64,000 nt of DNA from Climacteris rufus (taxonomy: Eukaryota; Chordata; Aves; Passeriformes; Climacteridae). How positions within the stretch are numbered: the stretch's first letter is position 1; each line of letters opens with the position of its first letter. Both the position numbers and the translations under genes were made by a program. A model generated the notes under the pieces. It was not told where the DNA came from, made no database searches, and saw nothing but the letters and a program-made list of their open reading frames with translations. This document shows positions 1 through 11,033 of this stretch, one piece after another. Location of the stretch: assembly GCA_013398175.1 (NCBI GenBank), contig VZRZ01008796.1, positions 63,133 to 127,132 on the forward strand, written 5' to 3'.

Positions 1-699
1 TTTGAATTGGTGGTGATTCTTCTTCCCTCCACAGAAATCCAGCTATAAAAAATGCACTATGGGAGGTATTCTGGGGGAAAAAATAATTTGTGTGTATCCG
101 TAAATATATAAATATAAATATATAAATGTGAATAGACATGCTTATATGTGTATAACTATATAAATACAGCTGCACACAATAGGCCAATAACAACAAAGTA
201 TGATGCAGAGACATGATGAAAAAGATCATTAAATTCATGAAGGAATTATGGAAACATTAAATCTTTGGTACAGAGGATTCACAAGAAAAGGAAAGAGTGG
301 TGTGAGAGGATAGCCTTGTTTTACCTTTTGTTAATAAAAGTTTTCAAGATTTCTAGTTAATTGATCTCTGGAGAATACAGAGTAAATTATTTTATATTTT
401 CCATATATTTCAACTTATTCTAATTGAACATAAATTGATAAAAAAAACCCTTTTCCTCTCTCACATTCTGCTTTTTGTCTCAAGGGCCACCACAACAGAT
501 AAATGATCTTTAAATCTCTCCAACAGTTCACTCTTCTCAGGGCATCATCAGAACCTGTCTGTACAAACATAGATGTGTCTGAATTAATTAATGAGTTCAA
601 TCTGTGACAGATACTGCTGGCATCTCCTGTAGTCTGTGCAGCTCACTAATTCAACAGTATTCCACATAATTCCTACTAAAGAATACACATTTGGAATTC
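1..699. other. Non-coding AT-rich flank
   Basis: No gene is recognised here. Positions 90-170 are AT-rich with repeated TATAAATA-like words. A 61-codon minus-strand frame at 415-600 has no recognised domain. It lies downstream of the minus-strand ERV remnant and could be decayed internal sequence of that element, but I cannot show this. Confidence 0.5.
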
Positions 700-1022
700 A
701 CACTGGAGTTCCAGTCTGTCCTGTACAGCAGCTCTGGCTGTGTGCCAGCCCAGGAGCATTACCATTGCTGTCATCACAACGTTCCCAGGCCCAGCAGAGT
801 GGGGTGATCAGCAGCACAGCATTACAGCAAGCAGAGAAAACAAAAATCAGCCCCCGATGAGCACCAGACTCCCACATACAGTCAGGCAAAGGAGCCCCAC
901 AGCAAGCACAGGAGCTGTCCTTTGACAGCTGAACAATAACAGCTATAGATTCTACCTAGCACATTCCAATCAAATCTGTCATTGCCTTTAACCTTTTGTC
1001 CCATGATGGGTGCCCAAAGGAC
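700..1022 (-). mobile_element. Decayed ERV leader/internal remnant with primer-binding-site-like sequence
   Basis: Read on the minus strand, this follows directly after the 3' end of the LTR at 1023-1603. The reverse complement of 1000-1016 reads TGGGCACCCATCATGGG. With one gap each way it resembles the tRNA-Lys type retroviral primer binding site TGGCGCCCAACGTGGGG, and a GGTTAAAGG stretch follows it. The sequence is richer in GC than its surroundings down to about position 700. No retroviral protein domain could be identified; short open frames such as 698-889 (minus) show no catalytic motif. The position just after an LTR supports a 5' LTR plus leader rather than a solo LTR. The left boundary is uncertain. 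Confidence 0.42.
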
Positions 1023-1603
1023 TCTTTTGGTTTAACCCCAGTCAGCAGCTCAGCCTCACCCAGCCGCTTGCCCACTCCTGCACCAGCGGCATGGGGGAGA
1101 GAATCAGAAGGGTAAAAGCTGGAAAAGTCGTGGGTTGAGATAAAGACAGTTTGATAGGGAAAGCAAAAGTCTTGCAAACAAGCAAGGCACAGCAAGGAAT
1201 TAATTCCCCACTTTTCATGGGCAGGCAGGTGTTCAGCGATCCCAAGGAGAACAGGGCTCCTTTACATCTCGCAGTCACTTACGGCAAACGCCATCATTCC
1301 AAATGCGCCCCTCCTCCTTCCTCTTCCTCCAGCCTTATATGCTGAGCATGGTGCCACATGATCTGGGATATCCCTTGTGGTCACCTGTCCTGTATGTGTT
1401 CTCTCCCAACTCTTTTTGCCCCTCTCTGAGCCCACTTGCTGATGTGGTGAGAAGCAGAAAGGGCCTTGGAAGTGTGCAATCACTGCTCAGCGGTAATGAA
1501 AACATCCCTGAATTACCAACATTTTTTTCCAGCACAAATCCCAAATGCAGTCCAGTTATTAGTACTGTGAAGAAAATTAATTCTCCCCCATCCAAAACCA
1601 GCA
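1023..1603 (-). mobile_element. Endogenous retrovirus LTR (minus strand, avian type)
   Basis: About 580 bp read as an LTR on the minus strand. Its 5' end is at the right, near 1603 (TGCTGGTTTTGGA), and its 3' end is at the left (GGGGTTAAACC, near 1030-1040). Landmarks on the minus strand, in order, are the TGCTGGTTTTGG start, GTGCTGGAAAAAAATGTTGG, a promoter-like CAGCATATAAGG (around 1335-1346), CACCTGCCTGCCCATG, and CTGTCTTTATCTCAACCCAC. These match, in order and spacing, the recalled consensus of a common bird ERV LTR. The terminal TG/CA is mutated on one side and I see no clean target-site duplication, so the copy is old. The several overlapping short frames here are LTR sequence read as protein. 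Assignment to ERVL or ERVK is left open: the LTR resembles ones often filed as ERVL, but the adjoining primer site looks Lys-like. Confidence 0.8.
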
Positions 1604-2236
1604 TAATATCTCATATGATAATTCATCTCTAAAAATATTAGCAAAATAAGCATAATCCCAATTGAGTGAACAAAACTGTCACTAACATGCACAAGGACGG
1701 TGTTGAATGACAGGCTTAAGGAGGTCTACTGTTTAATTTAGAAATATAATAAACTACAGTTCAGTAGACTCTTCCAGCAACATATTACTAGATTTTCTCT
1801 TTTTGGGGCATTGAGTGTTTGAGATGACAGTTATTCAAAAGGAGACAGAACACCTCAGATACATATTCCCTAGCAAAACATACAAATCACTGAGAAACAG
1901 ATTTTTACTTTTTTTTTTAAACCCTGCCTTTACACTTGGGACAGATCTGTATTTTCATTAAGTGCTTTCTAGAATACACAGGAAAGTCTTTTCCCCGGAG
2001 TCAGAGTGTAAAGAATGCTGAGGTGTCCAAGGAAGTGTCAGTACAAAATATACAAAGCACAATTAATGTTTCAGGTGTAGTTCTCTCAACTGTCACGTTC
2101 CATTTTCTTTATTTGTGAATAAATTACAATTTCTATTAATTTCTTTTATATTAAACTGTTTTCTAATTTAAAAAAAAAATCTGAGTTTTTTTGAGTGTTT
2201 GGAATGATGCACATATCATAGATTCAGGGAAAACTA

Positions 2237-2276
2237 TTTGCACCCTCTAAAACTGCTTAGTTTTAGAGGTTGCAAA
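2237..2276. repeat. Short-loop inverted repeat (hairpin)
   Basis: The left arm TTTGCACCCTCTAAAACT (2237-2254) and right arm AGTTTTAGAGGTTGCAAA (2259-2276) pair over 18 positions with a single mismatch (C against T). They are separated by a 4-nt loop GCTT. The inner 11 bp are perfect. The arms are too short for a canonical microRNA precursor. No terminator context exists in this eukaryotic setting. It may be a chance palindrome, a MITE relic, or a structured element. Confidence 0.9.
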
Positions 2277-4300
2277 AAAAAATAGTGCTTTATGATGTAC
2301 TAGGTATACACTTTAACTCTTGCAATTGCCTCTACTTTTTAATTTTTTTTCCCCTTTGCCTTAGCTTTTCCCTCTCATTTTTCTATAGCACTTTCACCTC
2401 AGATTATAACCTTCATATAATTTCCCTCTAGATTTGAATCCAGTGGCTGGACAGATTTATTAGTAAATAAAGGAAATGTACACAGTTTTCAGATTAAGTT
2501 CTGTAAAGGGTTTTTATTAACAGCACCATTAGGAATTAGGAAACAAAGTTTATGTAGGATTTTCTTCAGTTACACTCCTTGAACAAAAGCTTACTAAAAG
2601 TTTATTTCTTTACTTGCTCCATATAATCAACAATTCTGATAATCAGAGTCTGATTCAGGACACTGAGTCAATTTCTTTGTTGCACTATGCAGCCTCAGCT
2701 TTTAGGATATTAAAAAAACTGATATGTCTGTGACAGATACAAAAGTGAAAGAAGAGAACATGTCTTTCCCTCCACTCCATCCAGCCCCCGTTAATTATAA
2801 ACCATTCCAGTTATTTGGGTTTTTGTGGCTTTTTTTTCAATTAAGTAATTTCTAGCTTCTAATTTTTCCCTACTGTGTGGGGAACACAGTAGTTTAAAAA
2901 TGTGGACCCATGCTAGCCAGGAAAGGGAAAGGCAGGTGATAGATGATCCCTCTGCCAATGTCCAGACTGAGACAAAATGCAGCATTTCCTACTCACAGAA
3001 AAATAAAAAACAAAAATAAAAATTAAAAAAAAAGTTGATGATTTTTTGCAAACCTTCTCAACCCTTACAGTTTTCAGTAAAACCAATGTCCTTCTCAGGT
3101 TCATTGTTAAGAACACTGGATATTTGCTCAGCTGTAGAAATCTGGAGGAAAAAGATTGTAGGTTCAATGAAATGGCATTTTCCAATTAAACTGTGTTTTG
3201 CTGGAAGTTCCCCAAGCTTTACCAAACACTATGGTTATACATCCTATGTAAACTAGAGATTTGCATCATTTTTGCATGACAGATTTTTGAACACATAAGG
3301 CTTGGGAGAACAAAGCTTTGCAAGGTGAATGTTACAAAATGCCCAGTGATTTTTTCTTTCTCCCACAGGCTTTTCTGCAGGCATGGATAATAGGGACATT
3401 AGTTATTAAATTGGCACTGAGTCTTTCTCTATTTCTCTATCATTTTCAAACAGGTTAATTAAAGCTCATTTATATGCCAGTTAAATAGAATGTAACTTGA
3501 GTCAGAGGAAACATCAGCACCCATTTTATAATAAATCCTCCCGAACTTATAAATGACCTTCAGCCATTTTCAAGAAGTGTCACTTGAAAGGTACAAATAC
3601 CTGAATCTTCTTCTTTTTTTTTTTTTTTTTAACCAAAGCATGTAAAAACCTTTTTATTTTAGGTGGGGCATCCTTTTCCAAAATCCTGTGTTATGACTTT
3701 CAATAAGCTCAAAAAGAGGAATTTTTTTTTTGTACAGTTACCATTCATAAAGAATGACAAGGTAAAAGAAAACAATCTCCTGAGATTCAGAATAAAAAAC
3801 TGCTTACCATGAACTACATGGTTCATTGGCTGACATGTGCAAAGGCACCAGCATTGGGGACTTCAATATACCTTTAGCCTAAGTGAGAGGAAAGTAAAAC
3901 AAAACAAGCCTTTCGTCCCCAGCCTCTCACTTTCTTTTGAGACAGATATTCACACAACTGCAAGTGCAATTTCATGTACAGATCTGTCAATGACAGAAAA
4001 CTTCAGGTGCTGCTGGTATGCAAAAAACCTAATCAGCTACAAGTACACAAAACTTGTTTGTATCTGCACTGCTCAAGGCTCAAAACCGAAATGATCATAT
4101 GATCAATCTGTATGATCAAGGCACATTTCTGTCTCCTTTGTGTGTGCTCTTTACCGATAGCAAAGCAAGAGAAAACAACATGGTTCAATCTCCTCCCACA
4201 GTTTCAAGCTTGTACATAATGTTTTCATGTGAATATGCACATAACTATTTTGGAGCAGCAGGAAAAAGGGGTATTAACTTTCCAGTTAGGGTACCACTCT

Positions 4301-4348
4301 TACAGTCATAAGTCTCTAATTCTACAGTCATAAGTCTCTAATTCTACA
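4301..4348. repeat. 22-bp tandem duplication (2.2 copies)
   Basis: Two exact copies of a 22-bp unit beginning TACAGTCATAAG sit head to tail (4301-4322, 4323-4344), followed by the first four bases of a third copy. The identity of the copies implies a recent duplication. Confidence 0.95.
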
Positions 4349-7300
4349 GATCTGGTTTTATATATTTTCTTAGATTTTTCTCTTCCCTTTAACTTGGTAA
4401 GTGCCATGAAACTCTGTCACTGATAAATCATAAATACAGTGTGTCTGTGAAGCTAATACCCAGAACTGTTTTTTGCTATTGTATCCCCAAAGACTGTAGT
4501 AGAATATTCTAGAATAAAACAACTTGGATCATAAGTTACCATTGTTGTTTAGTCATAGTTCTTCACTGATTTCAGAGGGGAGTTCTGTTTAGGCATCCCT
4601 GGCATGAAATGCCCACTTGTACTAGATTTTTTATAAAAAAAAAAAATTACACAGTTCACAAAAATAATCAAAATAGACATCAAGAAATTTGCCTCATGTT
4701 GTGAGCAATCACAATAACAAAGTTATGTATTCTGCACCTCAGAATAATTGCACCATAAAAAAAAAATAAATTAAATAAGCGTTAGTCCTCAGGAGTTAAA
4801 GTAGACAGATTAAGGCATATGATTTGGGATTACTTTCTGAAGAACTGAAAAAAGAAATGTTCAGAGCCTGGTGTTTCTCACTGTGGGAGCCATCTTGTGG
4901 AGGGAAATTATTTTCCCTGTGATAGCTTAAAAAGCAGATTTGCTTTCCTTTAATTGGAAAAATACAGATGGGATGTAAAAGACACACTGTCCTAAGCATA
5001 TCTCCCTTTCACAGCTTTAAGAGAAGGAAGAAATAGACAGGTGACTCAGGATAATGTTTTGGGCTTTTTTTAATACCCATTATTGGATGTTCGTTCTCTA
5101 AAAGTTTCTATGTGTGATCCCAGATATACTACAGGGAAAAATTTAAATTCTGAGGTCAAGAAAAACTCATTTTTTTTCAGCAAAAGCATGATGTTCACTC
5201 TTTGGAATTTGGATATGAATGTTTCTTATGCCATATTACAAAAATATTAATGGAATGTAGTTCATAGCTTTTATCACTGTCCTGTTTTTTAAAGAGTTTA
5301 TAATACCCAAAGGACATATTTACTTACAAGTGGCATGTGAGTAAATGGGCACCTGTCCCCATTTCCAAGATAGCAAGGAGGATTAAAGCAGGGCATACAA
5401 GAAATTTCTGAAAAAGGCTGAAGTCAAACTTAAGAAATTTTCCCACTTTTCATACCAAGAGTTGAAACACTGAGCTGCGCTGTTTTCCCATTAGCAATTA
5501 CAATGTTTATATAATTCCTCAATCTGTTATTCCCTGCTCTGACTCAACAATTTATGAGTAATACACCTGATCTGGCTGCCAGTTTTCTGTCTGCAGGACT
5601 TTACAAGCTCCTTTTCTCTTGCAGCAGGGCTTGGAGGTGCTTCGCTTCTTAGTCAGTCAAGAATCACTGATAAGGAAATCATGTCAGTCCTGGTCACCTT
5701 TGCTCCAGCAAAAGCGTCCATTTGATCTGCACATCTTTTCTCTTGATCCTTCCCTTTTGCTGGTAAGTGCTTTGCTTTTGCAACGAGCTGGTTCCAGCCC
5801 CAGTTTCCATGGGTTGTGTTGAGATCTGAGGTTGATATTCAGTCTTGGTGTGCTGGAATCCACTCCTGAGGAAAAGAGGGCCCATTGTCTCACTTCTGTG
5901 CCAGAAGTTCATTTCTTTAATGATCTGACCATTGTTTTCTTTCTTTTCTGCCTTTACAAACTGAACTGGAGCCTCACTCTTGCTGGCTGAGGAGAGAAAG
6001 ATGGTCCTGCCTCTTCTGAATGGAATAAGGTGAGGACAGCGACTCTGTTAGGAAAACAGGTTTCTCTTCCTGACAGATTATTTTTCAGTCCTCTCTTTTA
6101 TCCTGAGTGCATTTATCTCATCTTTCTCACCTTGCAGGGATGGACTTTGCATGGGAATTTTTGCAAAAGAATTATGAGGCATTGCCCTTTAACCTATTCA
6201 GCTGTATCGCACGTCATCTTTCTAGAACACTCAAAAGCTTGATTTTAGAGTCCCTTTATCATCAGATTTTGTTCAATATTGTTCATAGACTTAAAAATTT
6301 TAAATGCAAAAAGAAACACCAGCAGTCTTAAAATTCACCTGATTTCCCATGGGAAAATGTTATATTGCACAGGGGAATATTCCAGACTACCTCATTCCTG
6401 AAGATTAGCAGCAAAAATAGAATCATTGGAAAGTTTTACAAAACTATAAAGTAATACAAAAGATGAGTTCAGTAATGTTCCAAAGAATTGAGTTTTGAAT
6501 TTTTCTAAGGTTTTGGCAAGTGTTTTGTGCTTGGTTCAACTTCTGTTTTCTTTTTTATACTATACCATCAAAGCAAGTCAATTTCACAATATCTTCTTTA
6601 CTCCAGTCTGTCACTGACTTTGATATTCTCATTGTAGGGTCAGCTCTAAGAACTCAGAGCTTTCCCCAAAGATGAAGTTTTATCATTTCTTCTAGGTTTG
6701 CTGACCCAGAAAAATTCTAAAACAGCAAATAATATGAACAAAGCAGACATTTAGTCCACAGAAAATAAAAAAGTACAGCTCTCAAGACAGAAATACAGTC
6801 AAGGACAGAAGCATTGCTAAGGAACAAAGAGAAAAGAATTGTTGGGAAAAAATTATGTCCGAAACTGTCAAGGCCTGCAGATAAAGCAGGGAGTGAAGTT
6901 AAAGAAGGGATATTTTTGGAAAGATTTCATCCCTGCACCTCCCACCCACACTTTACTTTAATGTTGCAAAATAGAATGCACTGACAGAATACACATTAAT
7001 TTTTCATTAAAAAAAAATCTGTGACCAAGCAGAAAATCTTGCAATAAGGCTTATGTTCTTGAGGTATAGATAAAGTGGTAAAAATCTCTTCCTAAACCCC
7101 TTAATTTCTGCTTCAGTGATAAAAGTGACACTGATGTTTTTAGTTTTCCTGTTAACATTCTCACTTTCAGATGGCTTTCTGTCCATTTGAGTTCTTTCGA
7201 GGCATCTTTGATTTTGTTTAAATAGGCAATAGAACCTTGGCATTTCTTACAGATTTAGTTACATAATATATAATACTTCATCATCTTAAGCAGCCTACTC

Positions 7301-9785
7301 ACTCTAGTTAAAGAATGTTGTTGATTTTTCAGTGTTTGTGCAGCTACAGTAGATCTGACCTAAAACTCATTTAAATAAAAGACATCTATTGAATCCATGG
7401 GCTTTGGGGCATAAACCAGTCAGCCTTTCACTGACTCACTGAAATGCTGTAGTCAGATATATGATTCATGTTTCTTTCCAATGCCTTGGACTTGAATGTG
7501 GTTATTCAAGGAGTTAGTAATCACAAGGCCAGTATTTTATAAGCTATGAATGTTATAAGAATGCGGATACATCAACTCAGTACTGTTATTTCTGAACAAA
7601 ATGATTTTTTTAACAGTACAAGAGAGATTCAAAAAGAAAGGAAAGGAAAAATTTAAAAGGACAGCATAAAAACTGTGTTAAAATTGCAGTTCAAAACAAG
7701 AATTTGCAAGTGTTCACATTCACAGTAATTGATATTAGGAAAACAAGAAAGGTAGATAAGGCGTTCACTGGTTTTTAGAACTGTTAAAGGGATTTAAATA
7801 GAGAAGAAGTCTATAGACCACATTTTTTACTACATTAGAATCATTGACATTACCACTAAGATTCACTAACTGGATTTGTATAAAATGACAGCAGATTTGG
7901 TAAATATGGTTGTAGATTATTTTGAAAAAGGTATATAAATAAGGATATGTAAGGAAAAAAAAAAAAACACTAACCACTAAGATGAAAATCCCTATTGTAT
8001 AAAAAGCTGTCATTAATTTCAAGAAAGCACTGGGTAGTTTATCTAGTTATGGCTATATGAAGACAAGTGCCAGTGAAGGAACAGACATCTACTTGCCTTT
8101 TACTGATTTGTGACTCTGTCCCTCCAATTTACTAAAAAGAGAAAAAGGTATTAATATATTTTTCCAGCTATTGTTCATTAATATTCTTTTATGTATTCAT
8201 TAATTAAATTTAGCAAGTAATGCAATCTCAAATAAAAAAATAAATATTTCCTGCTTGTAATAAGGGCAATATATTATAGAATGTGGATAGATTTTTCCAA
8301 CCTGAATCTGTGTTTATCAGTAGCTACTTAAAAAGTGTCATTCAAGAGTTTTCTGTTGTTAAACTAAATCTTAGTGTTCAAAACATTAGTGGAGTTGCAT
8401 AACATATGTGATAAGTAGTTCCTTAAGAATTATTACAGAACACAAGGAGGTCCTTCCTCTTTCACCTGACTTTCAGGAATTTCAGTAGGGTCCCCTTAAC
8501 TTTGTGGAGTGAGAAGAAAGTTGAGTTACAGCAACAGATAAGGACGCCTTCAAGTTTATAGAGCAGATTTCATTCCTTCCTTGCTAGACAGCTAATGTGA
8601 AGAATGATTGCCATCTATAAAACCTCTAATCTGCCCCACCAAGATAAATAAAATGGGGAGCAATCAAAATTTTCAGGATACCCTTCACACTGTATCACCC
8701 ATGGCCAAATTACCTGTTTTCACGAGATTAAACCACACTTCAGTATATTTCTGAAAGGATGTGATAGAAACACACTGTACAGCTGGGATATGAGGCACTG
8801 GTATTTTAGACTTATATAGACTAAATCTTTAAACTGACATTTTTCCCTGTCAGAGGAAAGAAATGATGAACCAAGAAATCTGTCTCTGCAATGTGTCAGA
8901 AGATGATCCCAAGGGAGAGAAGCATTAGTGGAAAAAGGAGCTTTGCCTTAGTTTCTTAGATATATACAAGTAGCATTGCTAGAGGACAATTTCATGCCCC
9001 TGTGAAGAACCCTGAGTGGAAAACTCATGTCACAACTAGCAGCAGAGATTCTGTGAACTGCACAAGTTGCAGCAAAGGGAACTACACTTGGATGCACCAT
9101 CCTTCCATTGAAAATAGAAACGGCTCTTTCATCCTACTTTCCTTGGAAATGTTGCAACTTTGCAATCCCACCCTGACCTTTCTGGGCATGATAGAATAAT
9201 TTCCATAGTCCTTTCCAGAGATAGTCCTTGTTTCAATGCTACTGGGTGATGACTTGGTGATGACTTCTGTCACCAACATGCAGTCGGCAATCAGGCTTAC
9301 TCCTTGTTTTTAAGCAGATCACACCGCAGAAGGCCAAATCATACTCAGTGATAGGTGCGTGTGTGTCACAGGAAGCCCGTTCCTAATCAGCCAGACTGGC
9401 ACCATTGGAACTGGGACCCCAACTTCCAGCTGTGCCCAAATGTCTTTCCAGAAAAGGAGCAGATGAACAGGAGAGGAAAGGGCTGGTGCATTCCCTGATA
9501 TCACTTCAAGAGGGAGTCAGGATATAGTTAGGGTATGAAGCTGGACCTGAAGGCTCACAAACTTAGAGGTGGACAGGTTAGAAATAGTCCCACAGTCTGA
9601 AGGATAGTAACCTGAGCATTGTAAATCATCTAATTCTTAAAAATAGGATTAAAATATGATGCTTTCATTGTCTACAATATTAATGGACCATAAATGCCCT
9701 TTCTGTCAATTCTCCATTTTCAGTACAACTGGAAATTATTTTTTTTTAATGTAACAGAGAGTTTGTGAAATCAATTATTGCTACT

Positions 9786-9811
9786 AATGAAGTAGTAGAA
9801 TGAAGTAGTAG
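9786..9811. repeat. 13-bp tandem duplication
   Basis: The unit AATGAAGTAGTAG occurs twice in exact tandem (9786-9798 and 9799-9811). This is consistent with a slippage duplication in unique sequence. Confidence 0.9.
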
Positions 9812-9944
9812 CTAAAGATTTCAATTGCCTTATTTTGCTGTGCATTTTCCTGCAAAAATATGTAGTTTGAATTAGATAAGCTGAATATTTGTATATGTAT
9901 ATATACACATTATACACATCAAAGGTAGCTATTTCTTTTTTTGT

Positions 9945-10050
9945 TGATGAGGAATTGAAGAACAGAGAGTTGACAAGTAGTCGAAGTGCACATATAAAAA
10001 TTACAATATTAGGCTTCTCAGTTCCAGAGCCAGTGTAATCCTGTTAATTC
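9945..10050 (+). mobile_element. Ancient MIR/L2-like repeat fragment (sense)
   Basis: The segment GATGAGGAATTGAAGAACAG followed by AGAGTTGACAAGTAG mirrors the well-known amniote MIR/L2 3' module (GATGAGGAAACTGAGGCACAG, then AGAGGTTAAGTGAC). Further on, CTCAGTTCCAGAGCCAGTGT corresponds to the later CTGAGTCCCAGTCCAGTGC part of the same consensus, in the correct order. The middle is too diverged to align by eye. Identity is modest, as expected for a repeat predating the bird radiation. Confidence 0.5.
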
Positions 10051-10800
10051 TCCCTAAAATATGCAAGAGCATATCCCTGTCCCACATGAATTACTATTTG
10101 ATGTACTCCAGAGGAGTTCACTGCCACATGCTGTGTCCCTTCCCCACCAGCCAACATGCAGGAATTGTAGTCCTTGGAGATCCCAGCTATGATTGTTGGT
10201 AGTACTCTGATGAGGTCTATATTGCCTACCTGAAACTCAAGCCAACATAGCCCTTTCACTAAGAGATCCCAGCTGCATATGTCCAAATGCAAAGATTCCA
10301 AATGGAGAAGAACCTCAGTGGCAGCTCCCAACCCTTGAACTTGCTCCAGTGGCCACCTCCCATTGCCCTAAAGGCCTGCAGACCACGTCACTGCCACACT
10401 CCAAAAGCAAAAGTCTGAAGTTACTGATCAAAAGGATTGGAGGAGTTTTGATTCAAAAAGTGAGAACTTTTGTAATAGACTTTCATCAGTTTTCTTGTAT
10501 CATTCTGTGCTGGTTTTTGGTGTTTTTTTTTTACTGTGAAGTAACATGGAGACCTTCTGTGCAGCAAAAGTAACACATTAAAATGGCTGAAATGGTTTTA
10601 TGAGCAGTTACCTGGAAATTTTCCTTTTAGTGGGTAAGGCAAAGAGTATGAAGTTTAGAGAAGAGGACAGAAAGAATACTAACAGGAAAACTAATAATTT
10701 TATGAGTTTTACAGGACTTGGGCTGTAGTGCTAGTGCACACTGTGATATGCAGCACCTGGTGAAAGTCATAGCCAATGGTTAGGAGTAGATAATATTTAA
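10051..10800. other. No gene recognised
   Basis: A 95-codon open frame on the minus strand (10044-10331) has no recognisable domain and partly overlaps the ancient repeat fragment to its left. A poly-T run lies near 10523-10532. I see nothing else supportable. Confidence 0.5.
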
Positions 10801-11033
10801 CGTTTATATAGTGTTACACAGCTTCAAAGAACTATGCCAACATAAATTAATTAATCCTCGGGATTTTAAGATCTCTATTTAGATAGGTAGATTCCTCTCA
10901 GAAAGTTCTGTGTAACACAGATGATTACATCTACTTACAAAATAGGACAAACAACAGCAATAATATCACTGGCTTTGTGATTTAGTTAAGCACTGTTATC
11001 CCACTTTTGCTGATGGAAAAGCTGAGGTTTAGC
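10801..11033 (+). mobile_element. Ancient MIR/L2-like repeat, interrupted
   Basis: The left part (10801-10890) reads TATATAGTG, then CTTCAAAGAACTATGCCAAC, ATTAATTAATCCTC and AGATAGGTAG. This follows the amniote consensus order: AGCGCTTT, CAAAGCACTTTACAAACAT, TTAATTAATCCTCACAAC, GTGAGGTAGGTA. The expected continuation TTATCCCCATTTTACAGATG, then GGGAAACTGAGGC, appears only at 10993-11033, as TTATCCCACTTTTGCTGATG then GAAAAGCTGAGGT. About 95 bp of unrelated DNA lies between the two halves. The shared order on both sides makes chance resemblance unlikely. Confidence 0.55.

Larger units (their letters stand above)
1604..9944. other. Unique AT-rich non-coding DNA
   Basis: No exon, RNA gene or recognisable transposon was found in this 8.3 kb. 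Open frames are short (85 codons or fewer) and have AT-driven composition. A poly-T run of 17 lies at 3614-3630. A slightly more GC-rich patch at about 5.6-6.2 kb and another at 9.0-9.5 kb have short open frames on both strands but no recognised domain. The stretch 3420-3590 has the look of conserved non-coding DNA (TTAATTAAA, CATTTATA words), which only an alignment could test. Confidence 0.6.

Noticed and set aside
1042..1632. Overlapping frames of 73-109 codons
   Set aside because: They lie within an ERV LTR and are non-coding.
6418..6440. ATAGAATCATTGGAAAG as a CR1 antisense 3' end
   Set aside because: Only about 12 bases match, with no CR1 sequence following.
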